This document shows, piece by piece, positions 16,371-26,701 of a DNA stretch of 64,000 bases (positions within the stretch are counted from its first letter, which is position 1; each line of letters begins with the position of its first letter). The stretch lies in contig NZ_CP061721.1 in the NCBI RefSeq assembly GCF_014764445.1, positions 3,534,001-3,598,000 of the forward strand. The letters run 5' to 3'. This DNA comes from Pseudarthrobacter sp. BIM B-2242. GTDB lineage: Bacteria; Actinomycetota; Actinomycetes; Actinomycetales; Micrococcaceae. Position numbers and translations under genes: made by a program. The notes below the pieces were generated by a model. The model did not search any database. It was not told the origin of the DNA and was given only the letters and a program-made list of their open reading frames with translations.

Positions 16371-17771
16371 TTAGGCTGCGGGAACGGAGTTCCGCCAGGC
16401 ATTCCAGCCGGCGTAGCTGCCGTCGAGTTCGACGACGTCGTACCCCGCCCGGCGCAGGGCGCTGGCTGCCACGGAGTTCCGGACACCGGACTGGCAGTAG
16501 GTGACGATGGTGCCGTCGGCGGGGAGCTCATCGAGGTGCCACATGACCCGGCCGCCGCTGAGCTGGTGCGAGCCCGGGATGTGGCCGGCGGTGTGTTCGG
16601 TCTTGTTGCGGACGTCCAGGACCATGGCGGCCTCGAAGCTGTCGAGGTTCCCGGGCTGGATGAGCTTCGGCGTGAAGGTGGGGAGCCCTTCGATGCTGGT
16701 GACGTAGCCTGCGACGTTGTCGATGCCCACGCGGATCAGGTGGTCCCACATGTCCATAGCCTGGTCCTGGTCGTTAGCCAGGAGCACCAGGGGATTTTTG
16801 TCGGTTTCCGGGTTGACTACCCAGGCGCCGTAGCTGGCCACGGACTTGCCTGCCGGCACGTTCAGGGAACGGGCTACCGTGCCTTCGTGGACCTCGCTGT
16901 TGGAACGGGTGTCGATGAAGGTCAGGGTGTCCGCTGCCAGGCCTGCAGCAACGATGCCGGGCGCGAGCTCGGGCAGCGGGGTGCGTTCGCCCATGATGGC
17001 CGGGCCTTCACGGTTTTCGCGTTTCATCCGGCCGAAGTAGGCGTGGGCGTCGGGCTGGCCGTCGAGGAGTTCGTTGATGAAACCCTGCTCGTCGTTGGCG
17101 GCGAGGTAGGGGCCCCACCAGGCGTAGAGGCGCTCATAGCCCACGGTTGAGGAGGGGATGGCGCCGAGGGCCTTGCCGCAGGCGCTGCCGGCGCCGTGGG
17201 CAGGGTGGACCTGGACGTAGTCGGGGAGTGTGAGGAACTTGTCCTGCAGGCTGGCGAAGAGCTGCTTGGCACCTTCGAAGCGGGTGTCGATGCCGCCGGC
17301 TGCCTCGTCCAGCAGGTCCGGCCGGCCCAGGTCGCCTGAGAAGACAAAGTCGCCCGAGAGCAGGTAGCCGGGCTGGTCGCTGAAGGCGCCGTCGGTCACC
17401 AGGAAGGACAGGTGCTCGGGGGTGTGGCCGGGGGTGTGGAGGGCCTTGATGGTGATGTTGCCCAGGGTGATGGCGTCGCCGTCGTAGAGGCGTTCGCCGT
17501 CGAATTCGTACTGCCAGTCTGGTCCGCCCTCGCCGGAGACGTAGATCTTCGCGCCGGTGGCAGCGGCCAGTTCGCGGGTGCCGGAAAGATAGTCGGCGTG
17601 GATGTGGGTTTCGGTGACGGCCACGATCTTCATGCCGTTCTTCGCGGCAAGATCCTGGTACACGGCGATGTCGCGGCGGCCGTCCACGACGATGGCTTCC
17701 CCCTTGGCCTGGCAGCCAATCAGGTAGCTGGCCTGGGCGAGGTCTTCGTCGTAAATGCGCTCGATAAGCAT
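16371..17771 (-). CDS. Persulfide dioxygenase-like MBL-fold protein fused to two rhodanese domains
   Basis: 466 residues. The N-terminal metallo-beta-lactamase fold (about 1-240) has the ETHE1-type iron motif THIHADYLSG, LHTPGHTPEHLSF and SGDFVFSGDLGRPD. Two rhodanese-like domains follow: the first (about 270-360) has no active-site Cys (VLLANDQDQAM), the second (about 370-466) has the CQSGVRN loop. Such enzymes oxidise glutathione or protein persulfides to sulfite and move sulfane sulfur. The ATG follows AAGGAG. Its own promoter carries a CstR-type operator in the spacer (17820-17848), so it should be induced by reactive sulfur. Confidence 0.92.
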   Translation of the reverse strand: MLIERIYDEDLAQASYLIGCQAKGEAIVVDGRRDIAVYQDLAAKNGMKIVAVTETHIHADYLSGTRELAAATGAKIYVSGEGGPDWQYEFDGERLYDGDAITLGNITIKALHTPGHTPEHLSFLVTDGAFSDQPGYLLSGDFVFSGDLGRPDLLDEAAGGIDTRFEGAKQLFASLQDKFLTLPDYVQVHPAHGAGSACGKALGAIPSSTVGYERLYAWWGPYLAANDEQGFINELLDGQPDAHAYFGRMKRENREGPAIMGERTPLPELAPGIVAAGLAADTLTFIDTRSNSEVHEGTVARSLNVPAGKSVASYGAWVVNPETDKNPLVLLANDQDQAMDMWDHLIRVGIDNVAGYVTSIEGLPTFTPKLIQPGNLDSFEAAMVLDVRNKTEHTAGHIPGSHQLSGGRVMWHLDELPADGTIVTYCQSGVRNSVAASALRRAGYDVVELDGSYAGWNAWRNSVPAA

Positions 17772-17819
17772 CTGGTGCTCTCCTTCGTGGAGTGGGTTTT
17801 TAGAGAAGGTCTTGGCTTA

Positions 17820-17848
17820 AGTGTAATACCCCAGGGGGTATCCAGCAA
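17820..17848 (-). promoter_or_regulatory. Promoter of the persulfide dioxygenase gene with CstR/CsoR-type operator in the spacer
   Basis: On the minus strand TTGCTG (17843-17848) and TACACT (17820-17825) are separated by exactly 17 bp, and that spacer contains the palindrome ATACCCCAGGGGGTAT (17826-17841). The same palindrome class lies between csoR/cstR and the sulfur operon. A repressor bound there would block RNA polymerase. The site is about 55 bp before the ATG. Confidence 0.82.
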
Positions 17849-17881
17849 CGAGGGGTGCGGGCCGGGCAATCCGCGCGTGCG

Positions 17882-18022
17882 TCAGGCGGGCTGCCGGGCT
17901 GCGTCAGCCCGGAGTTTGTTCATGTCGAGGTTTTTGACTTCCTGGATGACTTCTTCGAGGCCGGTGGCGTTGAGGGCCTGTTCGGCTTCGGTGCCCTCCT
18001 TGGCGAAGTCGATGGTTGCCAT
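17882..18022 (-). CDS. 46-residue small protein in the sulfur operon
   Basis: The ATG at 18020-18022 is preceded by AAAGGAC on the minus strand and the frame ends at TGA 17882-17884. The product begins MATIDFAKEGTEAEQALNA and includes GLEEVIQEVKNLDMNKL; it is hydrophilic and probably helical, without Cys or His. I do not recognise a family. It lies between a rhodanese gene and the persulfide dioxygenase gene on the same strand, which suggests a role in the same operon or a remnant of a longer protein. Confidence 0.55.
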   Translation of the reverse strand: MATIDFAKEGTEAEQALNATGLEEVIQEVKNLDMNKLRADAARQPA

Positions 18023-18078
18023 CGTCTTTTGTGTCCTTTCGGGCGTGGTTTGGGGTGAAGGGTGGCGGAACTGTGGGG

Positions 18079-18375
18079 TTAGGTGGTGGGGAGGCCGGCG
18101 CGGGTCCAGGCGATCATGCCGCCGGCCATGGTGTCCGCGGTGAAGCCGGCTCCGCTAAGGGCGTCGGCCACGCGGGCTGAACGGTTGCCGCTGCGGCAGA
18201 CCGCAATGACGGGGACGGCGGAGTCCAGCTCGGACAGGCGTGCCTGCAGCTGGCCCATGGGGATGTGCAGGGCACCGGGGATCATGCCTTCGGCGACCTC
18301 GAAGTCCTCGCGGACATCGAGGATGCGGGCGGTGGCACGGCGCTGGTCGGCCTCGGTGATGGTGATTTCAGCCAT
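18079..18375 (-). CDS. Single-domain rhodanese-like sulfurtransferase
   Basis: 98 residues from the ATG at 18373-18375, which follows GGAG; an upstream in-frame ATG at 18393 is less well placed. Features are ILDVREDFEVAEGMIPGALHIP and the active-site loop VCRSGNRS with its catalytic Cys, ending MAGGMIAWTRAGLP. It would relay sulfane sulfur from persulfides in the cytoplasm. It is the third of the rhodanese genes in this minus-strand operon. Confidence 0.9.
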   Translation of the reverse strand: MAEITITEADQRRATARILDVREDFEVAEGMIPGALHIPMGQLQARLSELDSAVPVIAVCRSGNRSARVADALSGAGFTADTMAGGMIAWTRAGLPTT

Positions 18376-18409
18376 GGGATTCTCCTTCGACATACGTGTG
18401 GGGCTGTTG

Positions 18410-18595
18410 TTAGCGGACGGGTTCGCCGGCAGAGCGCCAGGCGCCCATGCCGCCGCGCAGGGAGTAGGCCTCGTACCCCTGGGAAGCGAGGAGACGGGCC
18501 GCTGAAGCGGAGCGGACCCCGGACTGGCACATGGCTACTGAGACCGTTTTATAGGGCTTGCTGAAGGCTTTTTTCAGGGAGCTGATGAGGCCCAT
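18410..18595 (-). CDS. Truncated rhodanese-like protein (C-terminal half only)
   Basis: 61 residues with a good start (ATG after AAGGAG). The first 18 residues (MGLISSLKKAFSKPYKTV) lead directly into the active-site strand and loop AMCQSGVRSASAARLL and the end GGMGAWRSAGEPV. The usual N-terminal half with the DVR strand (about 45 residues) is missing although the frame is intact, so this looks like an in-frame internal deletion of a normal rhodanese. The catalytic Cys is kept. Whether such a half domain folds is uncertain. Confidence 0.75.
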   Translation of the reverse strand: MGLISSLKKAFSKPYKTVSVAMCQSGVRSASAARLLASQGYEAYSLRGGMGAWRSAGEPVR

Positions 18596-18625
18596 GGTGT
18601 TCTCCTTGGCTGGTTGGTGGCGGGT

Positions 18626-19521
18626 TTAGACGGGTGAGGGGACGTTGCTGCGCCGGCCGCTTCGGTTGCGCAGCGGGCACGAGCTGATGAAGAACCAGCA
18701 GGTGCCCGCGGTGACTGCCATCAGGGCTGCGACTCCGGCAGCGATGAACCACCGCAGGTCGGCAGGGGCCTGCTGGATGAGGACGAAGGTTCCCATGGCC
18801 AGGACGAACCAGCCGAACGCCTTCCGCAGGGCGGCCTCCGGGATGCGGCCGGCGAGTGTGGAGCCGGCAAGGGTGCCAACGATGGCAGCTACGGTCACGC
18901 CGAGGGTGATGCCCCAGTCGAGCTGGACGGTGGTGAGGTAACCGGCGAGCCCGGCGAAGGACTTCATGGCGATGACCACCAGGGAAGTGCCCACGGCAAC
19001 AGACATCGGGAGGCCGCCCAGGAGCGCCAGGGCCGGAACCACAAGGAAACCGCCGCCCGCGCCGACCAATCCGGTCACGAGCCCGACGACCGCCCCGTCC
19101 AGTAGCACCCTGCCCAGGGGCAGCTCATGCTTCACCGGTGCGCCGCCGTCGTCGTTCTTCTTCTTGCGGCCGCGAAGCATGGCCACGGAGGTGGCCACCA
19201 TCATGACCGCGAAGGCGATGAGCAGGATCTGGCCGGGGATGTGCCCGCCCAGGAGGCCGCCGACGAACGCGCCGGCCATGCCGGCCGCGCCGAAGATCAG
19301 GCCGGTCCGCCACATCACCCTGCCGCCGCGGGCGTGGCTGAACACGCTGACCGCGGAGGTGACGCCGACGACGAACAGGGAGGCCGCGATGGCTTCCTTG
19401 GCCTCGAAGCCCGCCACGTAGACCAGGATCGGCACGGTCAGGATCGATCCGCCGCCGCCCAGGACGCCGAGCGAGAGCCCGATGACTACCGACAGGGCAA
19501 GGACCAGGAGGAGGGTGGTGG

Positions 19522-19525
<4 letters not shown>
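18626..19525 (-). CDS. TauE/SafE family sulfite exporter
   Basis: 299 residues with about eight or nine hydrophobic segments. The family signatures are GVLGGGGSILTVPILVYVAG near the N-terminus and the repeat GLVGAGGGFLVVPALALLGG at about 160-180, with the AIAASLFVVG helix between. These proteins export sulfite or related anions, which persulfide dioxygenase would produce. The ATG overlaps the TGA of the rhodanese-DUF2892 gene (ATGA at 19522-19525), indicating coupled translation. Confidence 0.9.
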
Positions 19526-20534
<1,009 letters not shown>

Positions 20535-20589
20535 CCAGCGCCGCCCCGGACGCCATGTCCGGTAGCTGAAGCTTCAGATGAACCCATGG

Positions 20590-20692
20590 GACGCTCTCTC
20601 ACTTAATGCGGGAAAAAGACCGACGCTGTCTCACTTTCTTCAAGAAAGTGAGACAGCGTCGGTCAAAAACCCGCATTAAGTGAGAGAGCGTC
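20590..20692. repeat. 103-bp nested palindromic repeat, copy 2 (inverted relative to copy 1)
   Basis: Starts GACGCTCTCTCACTT and ends AAGTGAGAGAGCGTC, with centre base C at 20641. Outer (23 bp) and inner (23 bp) stems are perfect. The asymmetric A/T spacers are the reverse complement of those in copy 1, so this copy is in the opposite orientation. It lies between the cstR gene and a small membrane protein gene and could terminate cstR transcription. Confidence 0.93.
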
Positions 20693-20770
20693 CGGGGTGG
20701 GGTGCTGTATCGGGTCCGCGTAACGGCGCATACTTGAACGCACAGGCGGCCCTGGCCCTAGGAGGACACC

Positions 20771-20968
20771 ATGAAGTTTCTCGGAGCACTGATTGTCATC
20801 TGGCTGATCATCGGAGGAATCGCCGCCTGGCAGCGCGGCTACTTCGGCGGCGCCCCCGGGACCTGCGCACAGGCCGGCACGGTGGCTGTGACCATCATCG
20901 CGGGTCCCCTGAACTACATGGGCGTCAACCCGAAGATCGAGTGCGAACTCCCCCAGCCGTCCCAGTAG
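20771..20968 (+). CDS. Small membrane protein of unknown function
   Basis: 65 residues. The ribosome site is strong (AGGAGG before the ATG). The N-terminus is one hydrophobic helix (MKFLGALIVIWLIIGGIAAW), followed by a short outside segment with two Cys (GTCAQAGT and KIECELP) that could form a disulfide. I know similar short actinobacterial proteins only as hypothetical. It stands alone between the palindrome and the hydrolase gene. Confidence 0.75.
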   Translation: MKFLGALIVIWLIIGGIAAWQRGYFGGAPGTCAQAGTVAVTIIAGPLNYMGVNPKIECELPQPSQ

Positions 20969-21015
20969 CCGGATCCGGCAGTCCCTTCCTTGGAGCCGCG
21001 CCGGGCGTTGCCTAG

Positions 21016-21921
<906 letters not shown>

Positions 21922-21953
21922 ATCCTCAAGAACCCCCGGCTGCGGAGACAACA

Positions 21954-21990
21954 AGAGGAGGGATCAGGCACCATGCCTGATCCCTCCTCT
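21954..21990. terminator. Bidirectional hairpin terminator
   Basis: A perfect 17-bp stem (AGAGGAGGGATCAGGCA and its complement) with loop CCA sits between the convergent hydrolase (ends 21921) and desaturase (ends 22010) genes. There is no long U tract, but position and strength suggest termination from both sides. Confidence 0.8.
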
Positions 21991-22009
21991 GTGTTGGTGC
22001 GGTGGTGCC

Positions 22010-23197
22010 TTAAGCCTTGGCAGTCTTGCCCGGCAGCGCCAGGCGGAAAATCTTGCCCCAGGTGGATCCAACCTGCTTCAGCAGCGGACCCGTGGTGTAC
22101 TTCAGGCCGTAGCGCTGGCAGATTTCACGAACGAGCGGTGCAACCTCGGCGTACCGGTTGGACGGCAGGTCGGGGAAGAGGTGGTGCTCGATCTGGTGCG
22201 AGAGGTTGCCGGTCATCAGGTGCATGAACTTCGACCCGGAGATGTTGGCTGAACCGATCATCTGACGGACGTACCAGTCCCCGCGGGTTTCGCCTTCCAC
22301 CATTTCCTCGCTGAAGGTGTCTGTGCCTTCGGGGAAGTGGCCGCAGAAGATGACAGCGTGCGCCCAGACGTTGCGGACGGCGTTGGCCGTCAGCGTGCCG
22401 TAGAGGGCCTGCTTGCCGGAACCGGTGAGCATGGCGACGGCGGGAGTGGCGGCGTAGTCCTTGGTGAACTGCGTGACCACCTTCTTGCCCAGCGCCTTGA
22501 GGTCCTTGAGCAGGGCTTCCTTGGACTTCCTGCCCTCCTTGAACTCGGTGAGCTCGAGGTCGTAGATGGCGATGCCCCACTCGAAGAGGGGCGCCAGGAT
22601 GGCGTTGTACAGCGGGTTGCCCAGGTTCGCAGGCACCCACGGCTGGCTCTCGTCCATGCGGAGGAGGTTGTACCCGACGTCGTTGTCCTTGCCCACCACA
22701 TTGGTCCAGCGGTGGTGCAGGTCATTGTGGGTGTGCTGCCAGGAGCGCGACGGGGTGACGAAGTCCCACTCCCAGGTGGTGGAGTGGATATCCGGGTCCC
22801 GCATCCAGTCCCACTGGCCGTGGAGCACGTTGTGCCCGATCTCCATGTTCTCGAGGATCTTCGCCAGGCTCAGGAGGGTGGTGCCGGTGACCCAGGCTGC
22901 CTTGTTCTTGCTGACCAGGAGTGCCGCGCGGCCGGAGATTTCAAGACCGCGCTGGATCTTGATGATGCGCCGGATGTAGGCGGCGTCCGACGCGCCGCGC
23001 TTGGCGAGGATATCGTCGCGGATCGCGTCGAGTTCCCGGCCCAGCTCAGCTACCTGTTCATCTGAGAGGTGCGCGGCTGTGGGAGGGCGGACCGACGGGC
23101 TGCCGGACTCGGCGAGCGCACCGGGGCGCGTCCTTGCCGCTCCTGTCGGGGCGGTCTTGCCTTCTGAAATTGTCTTCTTTTCTGAAACTACTGACAT
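22010..23197 (-). CDS. Membrane fatty acid (acyl-CoA) desaturase, DesA3-like
   Basis: 395 residues from the ATG at 23195-23197, preceded by GAGGAG; an upstream in-frame start at 23251 lies inside the reductase gene. The three His boxes of the di-iron site are HNVLHGQ, HTHNDLHH and HQIEHH, with hydrophobic segments between. The N-terminal 50 residues are Ser/Thr/Pro rich. It would introduce a double bond into stearoyl- or palmitoyl-CoA at the membrane. The ferredoxin reductase gene ends 13 nt upstream, the same pairing as DesA3 with Rv3230c in mycobacteria, which supplies electrons. Confidence 0.92.
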   Translation of the reverse strand: MSVVSEKKTISEGKTAPTGAARTRPGALAESGSPSVRPPTAAHLSDEQVAELGRELDAIRDDILAKRGASDAAYIRRIIKIQRGLEISGRAALLVSKNKAAWVTGTTLLSLAKILENMEIGHNVLHGQWDWMRDPDIHSTTWEWDFVTPSRSWQHTHNDLHHRWTNVVGKDNDVGYNLLRMDESQPWVPANLGNPLYNAILAPLFEWGIAIYDLELTEFKEGRKSKEALLKDLKALGKKVVTQFTKDYAATPAVAMLTGSGKQALYGTLTANAVRNVWAHAVIFCGHFPEGTDTFSEEMVEGETRGDWYVRQMIGSANISGSKFMHLMTGNLSHQIEHHLFPDLPSNRYAEVAPLVREICQRYGLKYTTGPLLKQVGSTWGKIFRLALPGKTAKA

Positions 23198-23210
23198 GCG
23201 GTGAAGCTCC

Positions 23211-24308
23211 TCAGAGTTCGAGGTTGACGGGTCCGGCGGCTGCCGAGACACACGTTTGGATCAGTTCGCCGGGCTCGCCGTGGATCTCGTTGGTGCGGAG
23301 ATCGCGGACTTGTCCGGCCAGGAGCGGGGTAAGGCAGCTGTGGCAGATTCCCATCCGGCAGCCGCTGGGCATCAGCACCCCGGCGTCCTCGCCGATGTCC
23401 AGCAGCGGGGTGTCGCCGTCGGCATCGACTTCCCGGTCCGACGCCTCAAAGGTGACCAGGCCGCCGTCGTGCCCCACACCCCCGGCGAAGGTGGTGTTAA
23501 ACCGTTCAATCATCAGGTTGCCGGGGTCGCCGGCAATCGCAACGTCCGAACCCGGGGCGGCGGTGGTCAGCGCGGCCTGTTTCCAGAGCGCCTCGGCGTC
23601 GTCAAGGAAACTGTCGGGGCCGCAGGCGTACGCGGCGCGTTCTTTCCAGTCAGGGCAGATCGCATCCAGCTCCGCCGTGTTGGTCAGGTCCATCCGGCCC
23701 TGCTCGCCGGTGTACCAGTGGGCCAGGCGGAAGTTGGGAAACTGGTCCGCCAGCTCGGCGAGTTCCTCACGGAAGAGGCTGTCGCCCGGGGTACGGGCGG
23801 AATGGACCAGCACGACGTCGGCATCCGGGCGGCGCGGGACCAGCGTGCGGATCATGGACATCACCGGAGTAATGCCGCTTCCGGCGGTAACCATCAGCAG
23901 CGGCCGCGGGTGCTCGGGAAGGACAAAGTCACCCTGCGGCGGTGCGAGGAAAAGGACGTCCCCGGGCTTGGTGGTGCGCACCAACGTTCCGGAAACGGCC
24001 CCGACGTCGGTCACTGTGATGGCGGGGTCCTTGCCGGCGGGGGCGCTCAGGGAGTAGGACCGCCAGTGCCGGACGCCGTCGAGCTCAACGCCGATGCGGG
24101 CCCATTGGCCGGCCAGATGGGAATGCCACCCGCGGCCGGGGCGGAAAAATATGGTGGCCGACTGCGCCGTTTCCTGAACCACGCGGGTGACCACACCGCG
24201 AAGCTGGCGGGCCGAAAACACGGGGTTGAACAGCGACAGAATATCTTCTGGCGACAGGGGCGTCGTCAGGACGGACGCGGCTTGAGCCAGTTGGCGTAGC
24301 CGGATCAT
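23211..24308 (-). CDS. Ferredoxin reductase with C-terminal 2Fe-2S domain (desaturase electron donor, Rv3230c-like)
   Basis: 365 residues. The FAD-binding beta barrel has RSYSLSAP; the NAD(P)H domain has VTAGSGITPVMSM and AYACGPDSF; a plant-type 2Fe-2S domain at the C-terminus has CRMGICHSC plus a distal Cys (LIQTCVSA). It passes electrons from NADPH to the desaturase encoded 13 nt downstream. Its ATG overlaps the stop of a 10-codon reading frame that has the strong ribosome site (see 24305-24337), so translation may be coupled to that leader. Confidence 0.9.
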   Translation of the reverse strand: MIRLRQLAQAASVLTTPLSPEDILSLFNPVFSARQLRGVVTRVVQETAQSATIFFRPGRGWHSHLAGQWARIGVELDGVRHWRSYSLSAPAGKDPAITVTDVGAVSGTLVRTTKPGDVLFLAPPQGDFVLPEHPRPLLMVTAGSGITPVMSMIRTLVPRRPDADVVLVHSARTPGDSLFREELAELADQFPNFRLAHWYTGEQGRMDLTNTAELDAICPDWKERAAYACGPDSFLDDAEALWKQAALTTAAPGSDVAIAGDPGNLMIERFNTTFAGGVGHDGGLVTFEASDREVDADGDTPLLDIGEDAGVLMPSGCRMGICHSCLTPLLAGQVRDLRTNEIHGEPGELIQTCVSAAAGPVNLEL

Positions 24309-24337
24309 GCAGTTGTACCTAAAGCGGCGCGAGCCAT
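24305..24337 (-). CDS. Putative 10-codon leader peptide overlapping the ferredoxin reductase start
   Basis: ATG at 24335-24337 follows AGGAGAG at ideal spacing; the peptide would be MARAALGTTA and its TGA overlaps the reductase ATG (ATGA). The reductase start itself has no good ribosome site. It includes a TTA leucine codon, rare in such GC-rich genes. It may couple translation or be the displaced N-terminus of the reductase after an indel. No protein evidence is available. Confidence 0.4.
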   Translation of the reverse strand: MARAALGTTA

Positions 24338-24453
24338 ATTTCTCTCTCCTGACCGTTCCGCAGTCACGCTGTAGCAGTCACACTGTTGTGTAGGGCATAA
24401 GCCCCCAAACCCGCTATAAGCCTAACGGCTTCGGCTGGTGGATGGTTCCCGGA

Positions 24454-24657
24454 TCAGCGGGTATCCCGCGACTGGAATTCCTCGTCAAGGTCCTGATGCC
24501 TGAATTCCGTCTCCGGATTCGGTTCGCCTTCGGCCACGTATTCGTAATCGAGCTGGCGTTGCACCTGGCTGTCCAGGACCTGGAGCTGCTGGTCTGGAAG
24601 TGCAGCCAGGTCCGCAGGGAATTCGTCTTCCGGCGACAAATGGAGCTTTTCGGACAT
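24454..24657 (-). CDS. Small acidic hypothetical protein
   Basis: 67 residues, rich in Glu, Asp and Gln and without hydrophobic segments: MSEKLHLSPEDEFPADLAA, then VLDSQVQRQLDYEYVAEGEP and FRHQDLDEEFQSRD. The ATG at 24655-24657 is preceded by GAGAGG on the minus strand. I do not recognise the family. It lies 101 nt after the monooxygenase gene on the same strand and may be independently transcribed. Confidence 0.6.
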   Translation of the reverse strand: MSEKLHLSPEDEFPADLAALPDQQLQVLDSQVQRQLDYEYVAEGEPNPETEFRHQDLDEEFQSRDTR

Positions 24658-24758
24658 GGGTGCCTCTCTGGCTGCAGGGCAGAGCAGGGATCAGCAGGTT
24701 GCCCGGTCCTCATAGGATATTCCCTCCGCGCCGGATTACCCATCGAAATCTGCCCGTC

Positions 24759-25787
24759 TCAGGAGGTGGACGGGCCCCGGCGGATGGCAGGGGCAATGTA
24801 CCGGGCTATGTTGCCCAGCATTTTGGCGTTGAAGTCCACGCCCAGCTGGTTAGGCACTGTGACAAGAAGGGTATCGGCGGCCTGGACGGCGGCGTCCGCC
24901 GCGAGCTGTGCTGCCAGGACATCAGGTGCTCCTGCGTATGTTTTGCCGAACCGGGCAGTCAGGCCATCGATGACACCAACCTGGTCACGGCTGTCCCGCA
25001 GGGCGCTGCCGGCGAAGTAACGGCTGTCCTCCTCGTCCACAATGGGAAGGACGCTCCGGCTGACGGACACGCGCGGCTGATGGCTATGCCCGGCGGCCGC
25101 CCACGCATCCCGGAAGAGCTGGATCTGTTCCGCCTGAAGCTGGTCGAAGGGCACACCGGTGTCCTCGGTAAGCAGCGTTGAGCTCATCAGGTTCATGCCC
25201 AGGCCCGCAGCCCAGACCGCTGTTTTCCGGCTGCCTGCTCCCCACCAGATACGCTCGGCAAGGCCCGGCGACTGCGGCTGAACCGGCAACAGGCCGGCAG
25301 CCGCGTAGCGCGGGTCCGCCTCTGCCACGCCGGCGCCGCTGATGGCCTGTCTGAACAGTTCCGTATGCCGGCGGGCCATGTCCGCATCCGTTTCGCCGGC
25401 CTCCGGACGGTAGCCGAACACCGCGGCGCCGTTCCGGGCAGGTTCGGGTGAACCGCGGCTGATACCAAGCTGCAGCCTGCCGCCGCTGATCAGGTCCGTG
25501 GCCGCGGCTTCTTCGGCCAGGTAGAGCGGATTCTCATAACGCATGTCAATGACGCCGGTCCCGATCTCAATCCGACTGGTCCGGGCCGCGATGGCGGCCA
25601 ACAGCGGAAACGGGGACGCCTGTTGCCGGGCGAAGTGGTGCACCCGGAAGAACGCGCCGTCGATGCCCAACTCCTCGGCGGCCACAGCGAGGTCAATGCC
25701 CTGGAGCAGGGCGTCGCCCGCCGTTCTGGTCTGTGACCCCTGGCCGGGGCCCCAGTGGCCGAATGAGAGGAATCCAATGCGCTGCAT
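24759..25787 (-). CDS. LLM-class flavin-dependent oxidoreductase (luciferase-like monooxygenase)
   Basis: 342 residues from the ATG at 25785-25787, where the family N-terminus begins ([12 protein letters not shown]); the open frame continues upstream but without similarity. A TIM-barrel pattern is seen: [56 protein letters not shown]. Such enzymes use reduced FMN or F420. The substrate is unknown. It is divergent from the YnfA-like gene, with 54 nt between the starts. Confidence 0.9.
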   Translation of the reverse strand: MQRIGFLSFGHWGPGQGSQTRTAGDALLQGIDLAVAAEELGIDGAFFRVHHFARQQASPFPLLAAIAARTSRIEIGTGVIDMRYENPLYLAEEAAATDLISGGRLQLGISRGSPEPARNGAAVFGYRPEAGETDADMARRHTELFRQAISGAGVAEADPRYAAAGLLPVQPQSPGLAERIWWGAGSRKTAVWAAGLGMNLMSSTLLTEDTGVPFDQLQAEQIQLFRDAWAAAGHSHQPRVSVSRSVLPIVDEEDSRYFAGSALRDSRDQVGVIDGLTARFGKTYAGAPDVLAAQLAADAAVQAADTLLVTVPNQLGVDFNAKMLGNIARYIAPAIRRGPSTS

Positions 25788-25841
25788 GTCCTGCCCAACC
25801 CAGACAAGGCCACCCGCATTCCCGGCTGGCATGATGGGCCT

Positions 25842-26201
25842 GTGAACATTCCTACTGAAACGGTGTCGATCGCCAAGACGGCTGTGCTCTTTCTTCTCGC
25901 CGCGGCGGCTGAGATCGGCGGCGCGTGGCTGGTGTGGCAGGCCGTCCGCGAGGGCAAGGACTGGTGGTGGGCCGGACTCGGCGTCATTGCACTGGGGCTG
26001 TACGGGTTTGTTGCCACGCTGCAGCCGGACGCGCACTTCGGCAGGATCCTGGCGGCCTACGGCGGAGTTTTTGTGGCCGGCTCGCTGGCCTGGGGTGTGA
26101 TCTTCGACGGCTTCCGGCCGGACCGGTGGGACATCGCCGGGTCTGTCATCTGCCTGCTGGGCGTGGCCGTGATCATGTTCGCGCCGCGGAACGCCGGCTG
26201 A
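25842..26201 (+). CDS. YnfA family (UPF0060) membrane protein
   Basis: 119 residues from GTG at 25842. Four hydrophobic segments and the family pattern [43 protein letters not shown], and [21 protein letters not shown] identify UPF0060. Members resemble small multidrug-resistance proteins; transport function is suggested but not settled. It is followed by two DUF202 genes on the same strand. Confidence 0.9.
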   Translation: MNIPTETVSIAKTAVLFLLAAAAEIGGAWLVWQAVREGKDWWWAGLGVIALGLYGFVATLQPDAHFGRILAAYGGVFVAGSLAWGVIFDGFRPDRWDIAGSVICLLGVAVIMFAPRNAG

Positions 26202-26284
26202 CCCCACCCGGCACACCCCGGCTGACAGCCCGGCCGGGAGCCGACCCGCCCGGCCGCGCCGGCATTCCCGGCTAAACTGGCCCG

Positions 26285-26698
26285 GTGTCCAGCAACCAGC
26301 CGCCCAGCGGGCCCGTGCCGCCTCCTCCCCCGCCGTCGCGCGGAAAGATCGCCGAACGGCTGCTTCCCGGCGGCACCGAGCCCGATCCCCGGTTCACGCT
26401 GGCCAACGAACGGACCTTCCTCGCGTGGATCCGCACCGCACTGGCACTCCTGGCCGGCGGCATCGCCATTGAAGCGTTTACCTCGGACCTGTTCCTGGAG
26501 CCTGTCCGCAAGAGCCTGGCGGTCATGCTCCTGCTCCTGGGCATGCTGCTGAGCGCGGGCGCCGCCGGGCGCTGGATCCGGGTGGAACGGAGCATGCGGA
26601 ACAAAACCCCGCTCCCGCTGCCGCTGATCGTGCCTCTGCTGGCCGGCGCCGGGGCGCTGGCTGCCGCCGTCGTCCTCGTTTTTATTCTCTGGCGGTAG
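26285..26698 (+). CDS. YidH-like DUF202 membrane protein
   Basis: 137 residues from GTG at 26285. A Pro-rich cytoplasmic start (about 1-20) leads to the family core DPRFTLANERTFLAWIRTAL and three membrane helices, the last ending at the C-terminus. Function is unknown. No ribosome site is visible, but TAAACT lies 6 nt before the GTG, so the mRNA could be leaderless. The second DUF202 gene begins 3 nt after its stop. Confidence 0.88.
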   Translation: MSSNQPPSGPVPPPPPPSRGKIAERLLPGGTEPDPRFTLANERTFLAWIRTALALLAGGIAIEAFTSDLFLEPVRKSLAVMLLLLGMLLSAGAAGRWIRVERSMRNKTPLPLPLIVPLLAGAGALAAAVVLVFILWR

Positions 26699-26701
26699 CC
26701 C

